Assembly: GCF_022427965.1 (NCBI RefSeq)
Contig: NZ_JAKTTI010000025.1
Coordinates: forward strand, 1 to 64,000
Direction: 5' to 3'
DNA from: Fredinandcohnia quinoae
Lineage (GTDB): Bacteria > Bacillota > Bacilli > Bacillales > Bacillaceae_L
DNA length: 64,000 nucleotides
In this document: positions 1-7,697 of the stretch, in pieces
Position numbering within the stretch: the first letter of the stretch is position 1
Layout: every line of letters starts with the position of its first letter
Position numbers and translations under genes: made by a program
The notes under the pieces: model-generated
Seen by the model: the letters and a program-made list of their open reading frames with translations, nothing else
What the model was told of the DNA's origin: nothing
The model's database searches: none

Positions 1-87
<87 letters not shown>

Positions 88-91
88 GAGT

Positions 92-122
92 AAAAGACCA
101 GTTGTGTGCTGGTCTTTTTTTT
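92..122 (+). terminator. Intrinsic terminator of the rRNA operon
   Basis: A perfect 10-bp stem (AAAAGACCAG at 92-101 with CTGGTCTTTT at 109-118) closes a 7-nt loop and runs into a T tract. It lies just 4 nt after the 5S gene. Confidence 0.93.
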
Positions 123-172
123 GCGTTCATTTAAATTGGTTTTTGTGGAATATGTAGATAGCCTCAAAAGAG

Positions 173-542
173 AAAAGTTAACTTCGTGCTTAAAAACCAC
201 ATTATAGTTTGAAAACAAGGTGTTTTCGCTTCAAATTGAAGTGATCCGCAGGTAGAAGTGTATGTATTCCACTAAAATATTGGATTCAAATCTATTTTCA
301 GAGTATGTGGTTAGACTAAATTACCCGATATGCAGGATATTCTCGGAAAATGCACGATAAAATTGAGATATGCTCGTTAATTAGAAGAAATGCGTGATAA
401 TCCAAATATATGTGCTTTAGCAAAATTATATGCACGATAACCAAAACATATGCACGTTAACGAAAATCCACCCACACAGTGGATAATTACCCTAAATAGA
501 TTTAGAATTGATCCAATAGGTACCGCACCAATCCCAACCAGC
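173..542 (+). repeat. 370-bp direct repeat, copy 1
   Basis: This is the first of three tandem copies whose starts (AAAAGTTAAC at 173, 543 and 913) are exactly 370 bp apart. Within the copy, in order, are a palindrome AAGTTAACTT, a hairpin GAAAACA-AGG-TGTTTTC (211-227), a segment with GTAGAAGTGTATGTATT, a seven-unit array of 20-bp repeats (330-469) and a tail with ATAGGTACCGC. No open reading frame of coding quality is present. Function is unknown. Confidence 0.9.
330..469 (+). repeat. Array of seven 20-bp units, array 1
   Basis: Units start at 330, 350, 370, 390, 410, 430 and 450, exactly 20 bp apart. Each has a 10-bp core close to ATGCACGATA followed by a 10-bp A-rich part. The period is not a multiple of three, so this is not a repeated peptide. 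The even spacing would place every core on nearly the same face of the helix. Confidence 0.9.
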
Positions 543-912
543 AAAAGTTAACTTTTTGTGCTTTAAAAATCATATTTTATATTGAAAACAAGGTGTTTTC
601 GTTTCAAATTGAAGTAATCCGCAGGTAGAAGTGTATGTATTCTGCTAAAAAATCTGTTTCAGAACCATTTTCATGGTATATGGTTAGACTAAATTAGCAG
701 ATATGCACGATATTCTAGGAAAATGCACGATAAAATTGAGATATGCTCGTTAAATAGAAGAAAAGCGTGATAATCCAAATATATGTGCGCTAGCGAAATT
801 TTATGCACGATAGCCAAAATATATGCACGTTAACAAAAGCCCAGACCATCAAGTATTACCACCCGCATAAATAAAGTGTCAATACATAGGTACCGCCTCA
901 AACACAACCAGC
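543..912 (+). repeat. 370-bp direct repeat, copy 2
   Basis: This is the middle copy of the tandem repeat and is complete. It differs from copy 1 by scattered substitutions and small indels, and keeps the AAAGTTAACTTT palindrome, the GAAAACA-AGG-TGTTTTC hairpin, the 20-bp array (703-842) and the ATAGGTACCGC tail. The dispersed divergence suggests an old duplication rather than an assembly artefact. Confidence 0.9.
703..842 (+). repeat. Array of seven 20-bp units, array 2
   Basis: Units start at 703 and then every 20 bp to 823. Each unit matches the unit of the same rank in array 1 better than its neighbours; for example the second unit is identical in arrays 1 and 2. The fourth unit has AAGC in place of ATGC. 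Confidence 0.9.
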
Positions 913-1211
913 AAAAGTTAACTTTCCGTGCTTTAAAAAACATATAAAGGATTAAAACAAGGTCTTTTCACTTCAAACTGGATTAAATCACATGTAGAAG
1001 TGTATGTATTCCACTAAAATATTGGTTTCAGAACTATTTTCATAGTATGTAACTAGCTTCAATTACCCGAAATGCACGATATTCTGGGTAAATGCACGAT
1101 AAAAAGTTGATATGCTCGTTAATATGAACATATGCCCGATACTCAAACTATATGTGCGTTAGCAAGCTTTTATGCACGATAGCAAAAATAAATGCACATT
1201 AGCGAACCACA
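913..1211 (+). repeat. 370-bp direct repeat, copy 3 (truncated)
   Basis: This copy is the most diverged. It starts like the others, but its hairpin is degenerate (AAAACAAGGTCTTTT), and the similarity stops at the end of its 20-bp array (1072-1211), where an ACCA-type simple repeat begins. About 70 bp of the unit's tail is missing. Confidence 0.87.
1072..1211 (+). repeat. Array of seven 20-bp units, array 3
   Basis: Units start at 1072 and then every 20 bp to 1192. The last unit is degenerate (ATGCACATTA) and grades into the following simple repeat. The 20-bp phase is kept although the A-rich halves have drifted. Confidence 0.87.
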
Positions 1212-1228
1212 CCAACCAACCAACCAAC
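1211..1228 (+). repeat. Short ACCA tetranucleotide repeat
   Basis: Four and a half tandem ACCA units directly abut the end of the third 20-bp array. They mark the point where the 370-bp repeat is truncated, possibly through replication slippage. Confidence 0.75.
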
Positions 1229-1360
1229 ACCACTAGACCAAGAAACCGCTAAAAGATATCCACGTTAGAATATCTCAACCTAGCACTACTAATCTTTAAC
1301 CTTTGGAATAAGGTAGTTGTACTGAATAAAAGTTATTATTCCAAATGTTTTAGTTTTAAT

Positions 1361-1413
1361 TTGAGGGATTATACAATATCTATTAAAATGATAATAAATT
1401 GTAAGCGCTCTAA
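1361..1413 (+). promoter_or_regulatory. Sigma-A promoter with candidate cre site for the carboxylesterase
   Basis: A -35 element TTGAGG (1361-1366) is separated by 17 bp from a -10 element TAAAAT (1384-1389). Just downstream, 1398-1413 contains TTGTAAGCGCTCTAA, which fits the CcpA catabolite-responsive element in its left half and centre but lacks the conserved C near its right end. It would lie at about +1 to +15, where CcpA could block transcription. Both calls are by eye. Confidence 0.45.
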
Positions 1414-1436
1414 AAAAAGTGTGGTAGGAGGTATAA

Positions 1437-2186
1437 GTGATAATGATAGAAAAATATCCTGTCTTAAAAGAGGCTGAAGCATTTTATTTTGAAGGCAACG
1501 ATATTGGAATTCTTGTTTCACATGGATTTACCGGATCGACACAAAGCATGAGGTTCTTGGGAGAACAGCTAGCCAAAGAAGGGTTCACAGTATGTGGCCC
1601 ACGATTGAAGGGACATGGAACGCATTTTGAAGATATGGAGCTTAGTATGTATCAAGAGTGGATTGAATCATTAGAAGAGGGATTCAAAAGACTTAGAGAA
1701 ACTTGTTCGAAGATTTTTATCACTGGGTTATCAATGGGAGGAACATTAACGCTATACCTTGCTAGCAAATATCCAGAAATTAAAGGCATTATTCCAATAA
1801 ATGCAGCGATAGAGATTGAGGAAATGGCTAAACTAGCAGGAGCTTTGGAACCACGTTTCTTAGATGCCATTGGCTCAGACATTAAGAAAGAGGGTGTAAT
1901 TGAATTAGCATATGAGAAAACACCATTGAAATCAATAGGTGAGATTGTTCAACTGATGCGTATAACGAAGGAACGACTACCGTTAATTTCTTGTCCAGCG
2001 CTTATTTTCGTCTCTACAGAAGACCATGTTGTTCCTCCTGAAAATTCAATGTATATCATGGAAACAATTACGTCTTCAGATAAGGAAATAGTGAAACTTA
2101 CAAATAGTTATCATGTTGCGACAATAGATAATGATAAAGAACTTATTGCCGAGAAAAGTGTTAAATTTATAAAAGAACATTTATAA
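1437..2186 (+). CDS. Alpha/beta-hydrolase carboxylesterase (Est30/YvaK-like)
   Basis: This 249-residue cytoplasmic esterase belongs to the Est30/YvaK group, which hydrolyses short to medium acyl esters. The nucleophile elbow is GLSMG with Ser99. The likely acid and base are Asp196 (in STEDHVV) and His226 (in SYHVATI), spaced as in Est30. The oxyanion loop SHGFTGS is at 28-34. A strong AGGAGGT (1426-1432) precedes both GTG at 1437 and in-frame ATG at 1443; either could start translation, and spacing favours ATG slightly. It stands alone between the repeat region and a convergent gene. The natural substrate is unknown. Confidence 0.85.
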   Translation: MIMIEKYPVLKEAEAFYFEGNDIGILVSHGFTGSTQSMRFLGEQLAKEGFTVCGPRLKGHGTHFEDMELSMYQEWIESLEEGFKRLRETCSKIFITGLSMGGTLTLYLASKYPEIKGIIPINAAIEIEEMAKLAGALEPRFLDAIGSDIKKEGVIELAYEKTPLKSIGEIVQLMRITKERLPLISCPALIFVSTEDHVVPPENSMYIMETITSSDKEIVKLTNSYHVATIDNDKELIAEKSVKFIKEHL

Positions 2187-2198
2187 ATTTAAATGAAT

Positions 2199-2243
2199 AT
2201 GCCTTTCTATTTACATTCCAATCGGAGTAAATTTGAAAGGCAT
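2199..2243. terminator. Long hairpin between convergent genes
   Basis: ATGCCTTTC (2199-2207) pairs with GAAAGGCAT (2235-2243), and the inner ATTTAC pairs with GTAAAT, making an extended stem-loop 12 bp after the esterase stop. It has no clean T tract. It probably ends or protects the esterase transcript, but it is not a textbook intrinsic terminator. Confidence 0.45.
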
Positions 2244-2321
2244 CTAACCAACACTTCAACCATATTAACATAGCTTAGCTCATTTGCTGTAGTTTTTTAA
2301 GGTTTAAGTATATTGAATTTG

Positions 2322-3194
2322 TTATGTGATCAGCAATGCCCCTAATAAAGGTAAGACAAACACAACTATGATTAGAAGTGGATAATACAATCTTGACTTT
2401 TTCACCTTTTTGAATGGTAGTTTAATATCCTTATTTACTGATTGGTGTATTATAGCCATCACCGCATATATTGCTGCAGTACCAAAAAAACAGTATGTGA
2501 TTAAAATGTAATAAAAATTAAGTCCATTTACACGAAATTCAAGTAATGTGAGTGAAAATGTGAAAAGTATACAAGAAAATGCAAGTAATAATAAATAGAG
2601 AAAATTCCTTTTAAAGATAACGGATGACTTTTTTAATGCCTCTATAACTGATATATCTTCAACAACTATGATATATGGTGCCAATGAAAAAAATAGCAAA
2701 AGAATAAGTGTAATGAATACAGATGGCCAAAAGGTGAGATTTAGAAAAATAAGTAGTCCACCAACTGTTAATTCAATTGCTGAGAAGAGTACCATCCTTT
2801 TAAAATAGTATTTACCGATTTTTAAAATTGAGTATGTATTATCAGGTCCTATTAAAAAACATTTGATGGATCCAAGATACATACTAAGTGCATAACTTTT
2901 GAGTAAAAGGACCAACAATATTGCTGTAATTGATAGTAAAGTGTTATCGGATAACGCATTATTATTTGAATATTTAAATGGTAAATGAATATCGTCTAAA
3001 AAAGGCATCCAAAACGGAAAAGTTCCATTTACCCCAATGAAATGGTTAATTTGTATAGGTGGAAAGGGTGACAATGAATATCCAAAATATATCCCTAGAA
3101 CAACTAGTAATGTTAACAGGACATTCATGAGTAGAGGAATAATGATAAGTCTTGGGTGTAATATCGTATTGTATAGTCCATGTAATAAATTCAA
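2322..3194 (-). CDS. Polytopic membrane protein of unknown function
   Basis: The 290-residue product has about six hydrophobic segments (near residues 14-40, 85-105, 130-155, 155-175, 195-220 and 225-250) and a last one at 268-288 after a basic stretch KKVKKSRLYY. The segment PYIIVVEDISVIEALKKS resembles the cytoplasmic loop seen in several uncharacterised Bacillus membrane proteins with regularly spaced helices. The start is TTG at 3192-3194 with GAGGTGAT five to six bases upstream. I do not recognise a specific family or substrate. Its neighbour upstream on the same strand is yqhL, but a terminator separates them. Confidence 0.7.
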   Translation of the reverse strand: MNLLHGLYNTILHPRLIIIPLLMNVLLTLLVVLGIYFGYSLSPFPPIQINHFIGVNGTFPFWMPFLDDIHLPFKYSNNNALSDNTLLSITAILLVLLLKSYALSMYLGSIKCFLIGPDNTYSILKIGKYYFKRMVLFSAIELTVGGLLIFLNLTFWPSVFITLILLLFFSLAPYIIVVEDISVIEALKKSSVIFKRNFLYLLLLAFSCILFTFSLTLLEFRVNGLNFYYILITYCFFGTAAIYAVMAIIHQSVNKDIKLPFKKVKKSRLYYPLLIIVVFVLPLLGALLIT

Positions 3195-3240
3195 AGTATC
3201 ACCTCAATGCTCTTTCCATATTTTATTATATATAACAAGA

Positions 3241-3270
3241 GAAAAACCTACTCCATATGGAATAGGTTTA
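3241..3270 (-). terminator. Intrinsic terminator of yqhL
   Basis: An 11-bp stem with one G-U pair on the minus strand (3244-3254 with 3259-3269) and an ATAT loop overlaps the yqhL stop codon. It is followed on the minus strand by TTTTTCTC. Confidence 0.75.
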
Positions 3271-3648
3271 TTTTTTTGTTTTAATTTTACCAGTCCACTG
3301 TTTAAATCCACCTTTTAACTGGAACAATTGTTTATATCCTTTTTTGCGGAGCATTTGTGCTGCACGACCGCTGCGAAGAGCATTTTGACAATAAAGGTAT
3401 ACGGGTTGATCAGGTCTTATTTCTTTCATACGCATTTTAAATTGTGATAAAGGAATGTTACGTGCACCTAAGATATGACCTCCGTCAAACTCATTCGGTT
3501 CGCGGATATCAATTAATTGAGCTTTTCGATAACCTGCACGAAACTCTTCTTCTGTTAGTGTAGTAAGTATTTTTCGTTGATAGAAAAACATGATGACACC
3601 ATATGCAATAATTGCAACAAGTATAATTAAAGGTAAAATCCAATTCAA
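3268..3648 (-). CDS. yqhL: Membrane-anchored rhodanese-like protein YqhL
   Basis: A single transmembrane helix (residues 3-23) anchors a cytoplasmic rhodanese domain (about 35-123). The domain has the LIDIREPNEF motif at 45-54 and the active-site loop YCQNALRSG with Cys87, the residue that carries persulfide in sulfurtransferases. The gene is divergent from lipM, the same arrangement as yqhL-yqhM in B. subtilis. The start is TTG at 3646-3648 behind AAAGGAG. The sulfur acceptor is unknown; a role in supplying sulfur for the neighbouring lipoate pathway would be speculation. Confidence 0.88.
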   Translation of the reverse strand: MNWILPLIILVAIIAYGVIMFFYQRKILTTLTEEEFRAGYRKAQLIDIREPNEFDGGHILGARNIPLSQFKMRMKEIRPDQPVYLYCQNALRSGRAAQMLRKKGYKQLFQLKGGFKQWTGKIKTKK

Positions 3649-3801
3649 AATAAATCTACTCCTTTTTCTCTCTTTCTCTTTCTATTATATAAGTGATTTC
3701 ATGAAGAATCAAAGGAATTCTCTGGAGTATTTGATTTTGAATTTAACACAGGTTTTGGTAGACTAGGAAGGCATATTAATTAAAGATAAAGAGGGTTACT
3801 G

Positions 3802-4638
3802 ATGGAAAAAGAAATTTGGAGATTTATTGATTCTGGAGATTGTTCACCAGAATTTAATATGGCATTAGATGAAGCACTTTTAGATTGGCATAGTGAAGGT
3901 AAGATACCGCCTACGATTCGCTTTTATGGTTGGAATCCCGCAACTCTATCAATTGGATATTTTCAAAAAGTTGAGAAGGAAATTGATTTAGATGCTGTGA
4001 AAAGATATGGACTGGGTTTTGTACGACGTCCCACTGGTGGTAGGGGAGTACTGCACGATAAGGAGTTGACCTATAGTGTGATTGTTTCTGAGGAACACCC
4101 TGGTATGCCTCAAACTGTTACTGAGGCATATCGAGTGATTTCAGAGGGGATATTACAAGGTTTTCGTTTGTTAGGGCTAGATGCCTATTTCGCTGTCCCA
4201 AGATCAGAGGAGGAACGGGAAGGATTGAAAAATCCACGATCTGCTGTTTGTTTCGATGCTCCTTCATGGTATGAATTAGTGGTAGAAGGACGAAAGGTTG
4301 CTGGAAGTGCACAAACTCGTCAGAAGGGGGTAATTCTTCAACACGGATCAATTCTACTAGATATTGATGAGGATAAACTATTTGATTTATTCAAATATCC
4401 AAGTGAACGTGTGAAAGAGAGAATGCAGCGAAATTTTAAGAATAAAGCAGTAGCGATTAATGCACTACGTGATGAGACAGTAACGATAGATGAAGCAAGG
4501 TCTGCTTTTAGAGAAGGCTTTGAGAGAGGATTAAATATAACACTAGAACCTTACTCGCTAACCGTTGATGAAATAAAATATGTGAATGAAATTGCAGAAA
4601 AAAGATATAAATCAGATGAATGGAATTTTAAAAGGTAG
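3802..4638 (+). CDS. lipM: Lipoyl synthesis octanoyltransferase LipM
   Basis: LipM moves octanoate from acyl carrier protein to the lipoyl domain of GcvH, the first step of de novo lipoate assembly in Bacillus. The protein has 278 residues, the RRPTGGR substrate-binding motif at 75-81, Lys165 in RKVAGSAQ and the catalytic Cys150 (SAVCFDAP), which has the same number as in B. subtilis LipM. The cysteine and overall length separate it from LplA-type ligases. Lipoate made by this route is needed by the bkd dehydrogenase complex later in the window. A terminator directly follows. Confidence 0.95.
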   Translation: MEKEIWRFIDSGDCSPEFNMALDEALLDWHSEGKIPPTIRFYGWNPATLSIGYFQKVEKEIDLDAVKRYGLGFVRRPTGGRGVLHDKELTYSVIVSEEHPGMPQTVTEAYRVISEGILQGFRLLGLDAYFAVPRSEEEREGLKNPRSAVCFDAPSWYELVVEGRKVAGSAQTRQKGVILQHGSILLDIDEDKLFDLFKYPSERVKERMQRNFKNKAVAINALRDETVTIDEARSAFREGFERGLNITLEPYSLTVDEIKYVNEIAEKRYKSDEWNFKR

Positions 4639-4661
4639 GCAACTTTTTTAGTTGCCTTTTC
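4636..4661 (+). terminator. Intrinsic terminator of lipM
   Basis: GGCAACT (4638-4644) pairs with AGTTGCC (4650-4656), followed by TTTT. The stem overlaps the lipM stop codon. Confidence 0.85.
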
Positions 4662-4809
4662 CTATGCTAAAAGTCCTAGTGTTGTTTGTATACTTGACTT
4701 GAAATTGAGTCGAAATTTTGCAACCGACAAAATTCTTCAAAAAGCGCAAAAAACTAAATATAATCTAGTAAAATCTTCGTTTTGCTCTATTTTTTAAACT
4801 TTTATTCGT

Positions 4810-4886
4810 TTGACAAAAAGAAATTTAGTTGACCTAAAATCAACATATAGTATTGTCGAAATTTATTTTCATACTATATATTGATT
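4810..4886 (+). promoter_or_regulatory. nrdJ upstream region: promoter-like hexamers and a paired NrdR-box-like inverted repeat
   Basis: The 330-bp AT-rich region before nrdJ holds TTGACA (4810-4815) and TAAAAT (4835-4840) at a long 19-bp spacing. Downstream, ATATAGTAT (4845-4853) and ATACTATAT (4871-4879) form a perfect 9-bp inverted repeat. The second arm sits in a stretch that agrees with the NrdR box at about 12 of 16 positions. Regulation by NrdR is inferred. No cobalamin riboswitch was recognised in the region. Confidence 0.4.
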
Positions 4887-4994
4887 TTTATTTATTGTTT
4901 TTAGGAAAAATATATGATAACTTATTTTTAACACTTAAATTTATTACTTAAATTTAATGATCAATTTTTAATAGAATTAAAGGGAGATGTGGGA

Positions 4995-7556
4995 ATGACT
5001 GTTGTGCTAGAAAAACTGAATATTGATGTGGAAAGGCTGAATCAAGATATACGCCTTTTTCCCCAGGTTCATCCAATCACGGGGGACATGAAGTTATCAC
5101 ACAAGGGAGTGTCGAGACTAGTTATGCTTGATCGGTATACATTTAAGGATACCGAAAAGATTACATTAGCAAAAGGAGATTTTGTTGTTCTAACGATTAA
5201 GGAAGATCCCAAATTTCCAGCACGTGGCTTAGGCTTTATTGTCGATATTGATTGGGAGCAGAAAACAGCGCAGGTACTCGTTGATGAAGAGTATCGGGGT
5301 GTGTTGGACAAGCCTGAAGAAGTTGAAACAGGTATTGTTAACCGTTCACTCGATGTGATTGAGAAACCATTAGAAGTATTCTATGAGCAAATTGCCAAAA
5401 GAAATGCTACTGGCTTAGCATCTGTTGAAAAGACAGAAGAGAAACGTCAGGAATGGTTTGAAAAGTTTTATAAAGAGCTAGTAAACTTAAACTTTATCCC
5501 AGCTGGGCGAGTACTGTATGGAGCAGGTGCTGATACTGACGTAACCTATTTCAACTGCTACGTAATGCCATATGTCCAAGATTCCCGCGAAGGTATTTCA
5601 GAACATCGTAAACAGGTTATGGAAATCATGAGTCGTGGTGGAGGAGTTGGAACGAACGGTTCAACATTACGTCCACGAAATACATTAGCACGTGGTGTAA
5701 ATGGTAAATCATCTGGATCAGTTTCTTGGTTAGATGACATTGCAAAGCTTACCCATCTTGTTGAACAAGGTGGCTCAAGACGTGGTGCTCAAATGATTAT
5801 GTTGGCAGATTGGCACCCTGACATCATTGAATTTATTATTTCAAAAATGCAAAATCCAAGAATTTTACGTTTCTTAATTGAAAACACAAATGATGATACA
5901 ATTAAAAAATATGCGGAAGAAAAGCTCAAATTTACCCCACATACTGAACAAGAAACATTAATGTATCAAGGAATTTTGAACTATAAAAATATTCCTGGTA
6001 TGGGTGGATTTAATGAAAAGATTCTTAAAGATGCAGAACAAAAATTAGTTACCGGTGGAAATTATTCTGTTCATAATCCTGAATTTTTAACAGGAGCGAA
6101 TATTTCTATCTGTTTGACGAAGGAATTTATGAACGCAGTTGAAGAAGATTCTTTCTATGAACTGAAATTCCCAGATGTTGAAAGCTATGACCAAGAAGAA
6201 ATGAAGGCTTACAATGAAGAATGGCACAAGGTTGGAGATGTGCGTGAGTGGGAGAAACAAGGCCACAAAGTACGTGTATATCGCAAAATTAAAGCGAAAG
6301 AGCTTTGGAACCTAATCAATGTTTGTGCAACATATTCAGCTGAACCTGGTATTTTCTTCATTGATAATGCAAATGACATGACAAATGCTCAAAGCTATGG
6401 GCAACAAGTTGTTGCTACAAATCCGTGTGGAGAACAGCCACTTGCACCATATTCTGTTTGTAACCTTGCTGCAGTTAACTTAGCTGAAATGGCTGATAAG
6501 GAAACAAAGACTGTTAACTTTGAAAAATTAAAGAAAACAGTTGAAGTCGGAGTAAGAATGCAGGATAACGTAATTGATGCAACTCCATATTTCCTTGAAG
6601 CTAACAAAAAACAAGCATTAGGTGAGAGACGTGTTGGTCTTGGTGTAATGGGACTACATGATTTACTTATCTATTGCGAAACAGAATATGGTTCAGAAAA
6701 AGGTAATCAGTTAGTCGATGAAGTGTTTGAAACAATTGCGACTACTGCATATCGAGCGTCGATTGAACTTGCAAAAGAGAAAGGAAGCTTCCCATTCCTA
6801 GAAGGTGAGTCAACAAAGGATGGAAATCGTATAAGAGAGGCTTTCAGTAACACTGGATTTATGCAAAAAATGCCTGAAGACATAAGAAATGATATTAAGG
6901 AATATGGTATTCGTAATTCACACTTACTAACCGTTGCTCCGACTGGGTCCACAGGGACAATGGTTGGTGTTTCAACAGGTTTAGAGCCTTACTTCTCCTT
7001 CTCTTACTTCCGAAGTGGACGCTTAGGCAAGTTTATTGAAGTAAAGGCTGATATCGTTCAAGAATATTTAGACAAGCATCCTGAAGCAGATCCAAATAAT
7101 TTACCAAATTGGTTTGTTTCAGCAATGGAATTAGCTCCAGAAGCACATGCTGATGTACAATGTATCATTCAACGTTGGATTGATAGCTCAATTAGTAAGA
7201 CGGTAAATGCTCCAAAGGGGTATACTGTTGAGCAGGTTGAAGCTGTATATGAGCGTCTATACAAAGGTGGCGCAAAAGGTGGAACAGTGTACGTTGACGG
7301 CAGCCGTGATGCGCAAGTATTAACATTGAAGGCTGAGGAAAATACGTTTGATGAGACAGATGACGTTGTAGAATCAAAACAAACTAAAAGTCATGTTGTA
7401 CTAGTTGATACAATTAATGACCTTCGTTCTACGAATGTAACGATTGGATCTGAAGTAGGAAATACTTGCCCAGTTTGTCGACAAGGAACAGTCGAAGATC
7501 TAGGTGGTTGTAATACTTGTACAAGCTGTGGTGCTCAGCTGAAATGTGGTTTGTAA
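4995..7556 (+). CDS. nrdJ: Adenosylcobalamin-dependent (class II) ribonucleotide reductase
   Basis: This enzyme reduces ribonucleotides to deoxyribonucleotides using a thiyl radical made with adenosylcobalamin, so it needs no oxygen-dependent metal centre. The 853-residue chain has the finger-loop motif NPCGEQ with the radical Cys near residue 478, the paired cysteine in YFNCYVMP near 185, and a cysteine-rich tail (CPVC, then CNTCTSCG, ending KCGL) typical of NrdJ, where tail thiols re-reduce the active site. ATG at 4995 has GGGAG 8 nt upstream; an in-frame GTG at 4989 is too close to that site. It replaces mntR, which B. subtilis has between lipM and yqhO. A terminator follows. Confidence 0.95.
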   Translation: MTVVLEKLNIDVERLNQDIRLFPQVHPITGDMKLSHKGVSRLVMLDRYTFKDTEKITLAKGDFVVLTIKEDPKFPARGLGFIVDIDWEQKTAQVLVDEEYRGVLDKPEEVETGIVNRSLDVIEKPLEVFYEQIAKRNATGLASVEKTEEKRQEWFEKFYKELVNLNFIPAGRVLYGAGADTDVTYFNCYVMPYVQDSREGISEHRKQVMEIMSRGGGVGTNGSTLRPRNTLARGVNGKSSGSVSWLDDIAKLTHLVEQGGSRRGAQMIMLADWHPDIIEFIISKMQNPRILRFLIENTNDDTIKKYAEEKLKFTPHTEQETLMYQGILNYKNIPGMGGFNEKILKDAEQKLVTGGNYSVHNPEFLTGANISICLTKEFMNAVEEDSFYELKFPDVESYDQEEMKAYNEEWHKVGDVREWEKQGHKVRVYRKIKAKELWNLINVCATYSAEPGIFFIDNANDMTNAQSYGQQVVATNPCGEQPLAPYSVCNLAAVNLAEMADKETKTVNFEKLKKTVEVGVRMQDNVIDATPYFLEANKKQALGERRVGLGVMGLHDLLIYCETEYGSEKGNQLVDEVFETIATTAYRASIELAKEKGSFPFLEGESTKDGNRIREAFSNTGFMQKMPEDIRNDIKEYGIRNSHLLTVAPTGSTGTMVGVSTGLEPYFSFSYFRSGRLGKFIEVKADIVQEYLDKHPEADPNNLPNWFVSAMELAPEAHADVQCIIQRWIDSSISKTVNAPKGYTVEQVEAVYERLYKGGAKGGTVYVDGSRDAQVLTLKAEENTFDETDDVVESKQTKSHVVLVDTINDLRSTNVTIGSEVGNTCPVCRQGTVEDLGGCNTCTSCGAQLKCGL

Positions 7557-7570
7557 AATAGTATTAAGAA

Positions 7571-7604
7571 AGGTGGAACTAATTATCGGTTCCATCTTTT
7601 TTTA
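7571..7604 (+). terminator. Intrinsic terminator of nrdJ
   Basis: AGGTGGAAC (7571-7579) pairs with GTTCCATCT (7589-7597) with one wobble, followed by seven T residues. Confidence 0.87.
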
Positions 7605-7697
7605 TTTCCATTGGTTCCAAATCTGTACTAAATCAACCTCTCCACGATTAAAGATGTATAAAGACAGTTTAATCGGAACTCGAGGAGGGATGATTCG

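Noticed and set aside
330-1211. CRISPR array
   Set aside because: The repeats are 20 bp with no unique spacers of 26-40 bp; the variable part is about 10 bp and is shared between the arrays by rank. No cas genes are present.
3037-3318. Plus-strand 93-residue frame opposite the membrane protein gene
   Set aside because: It is antisense to a gene with better features and crosses the terminator of yqhL; no domain is recognisable.
4640-4994. Cobalamin riboswitch before nrdJ
   Set aside because: The region is very AT-rich and shows none of the GC-rich conserved segments of the class that I could recognise. A model search would be needed for certainty.
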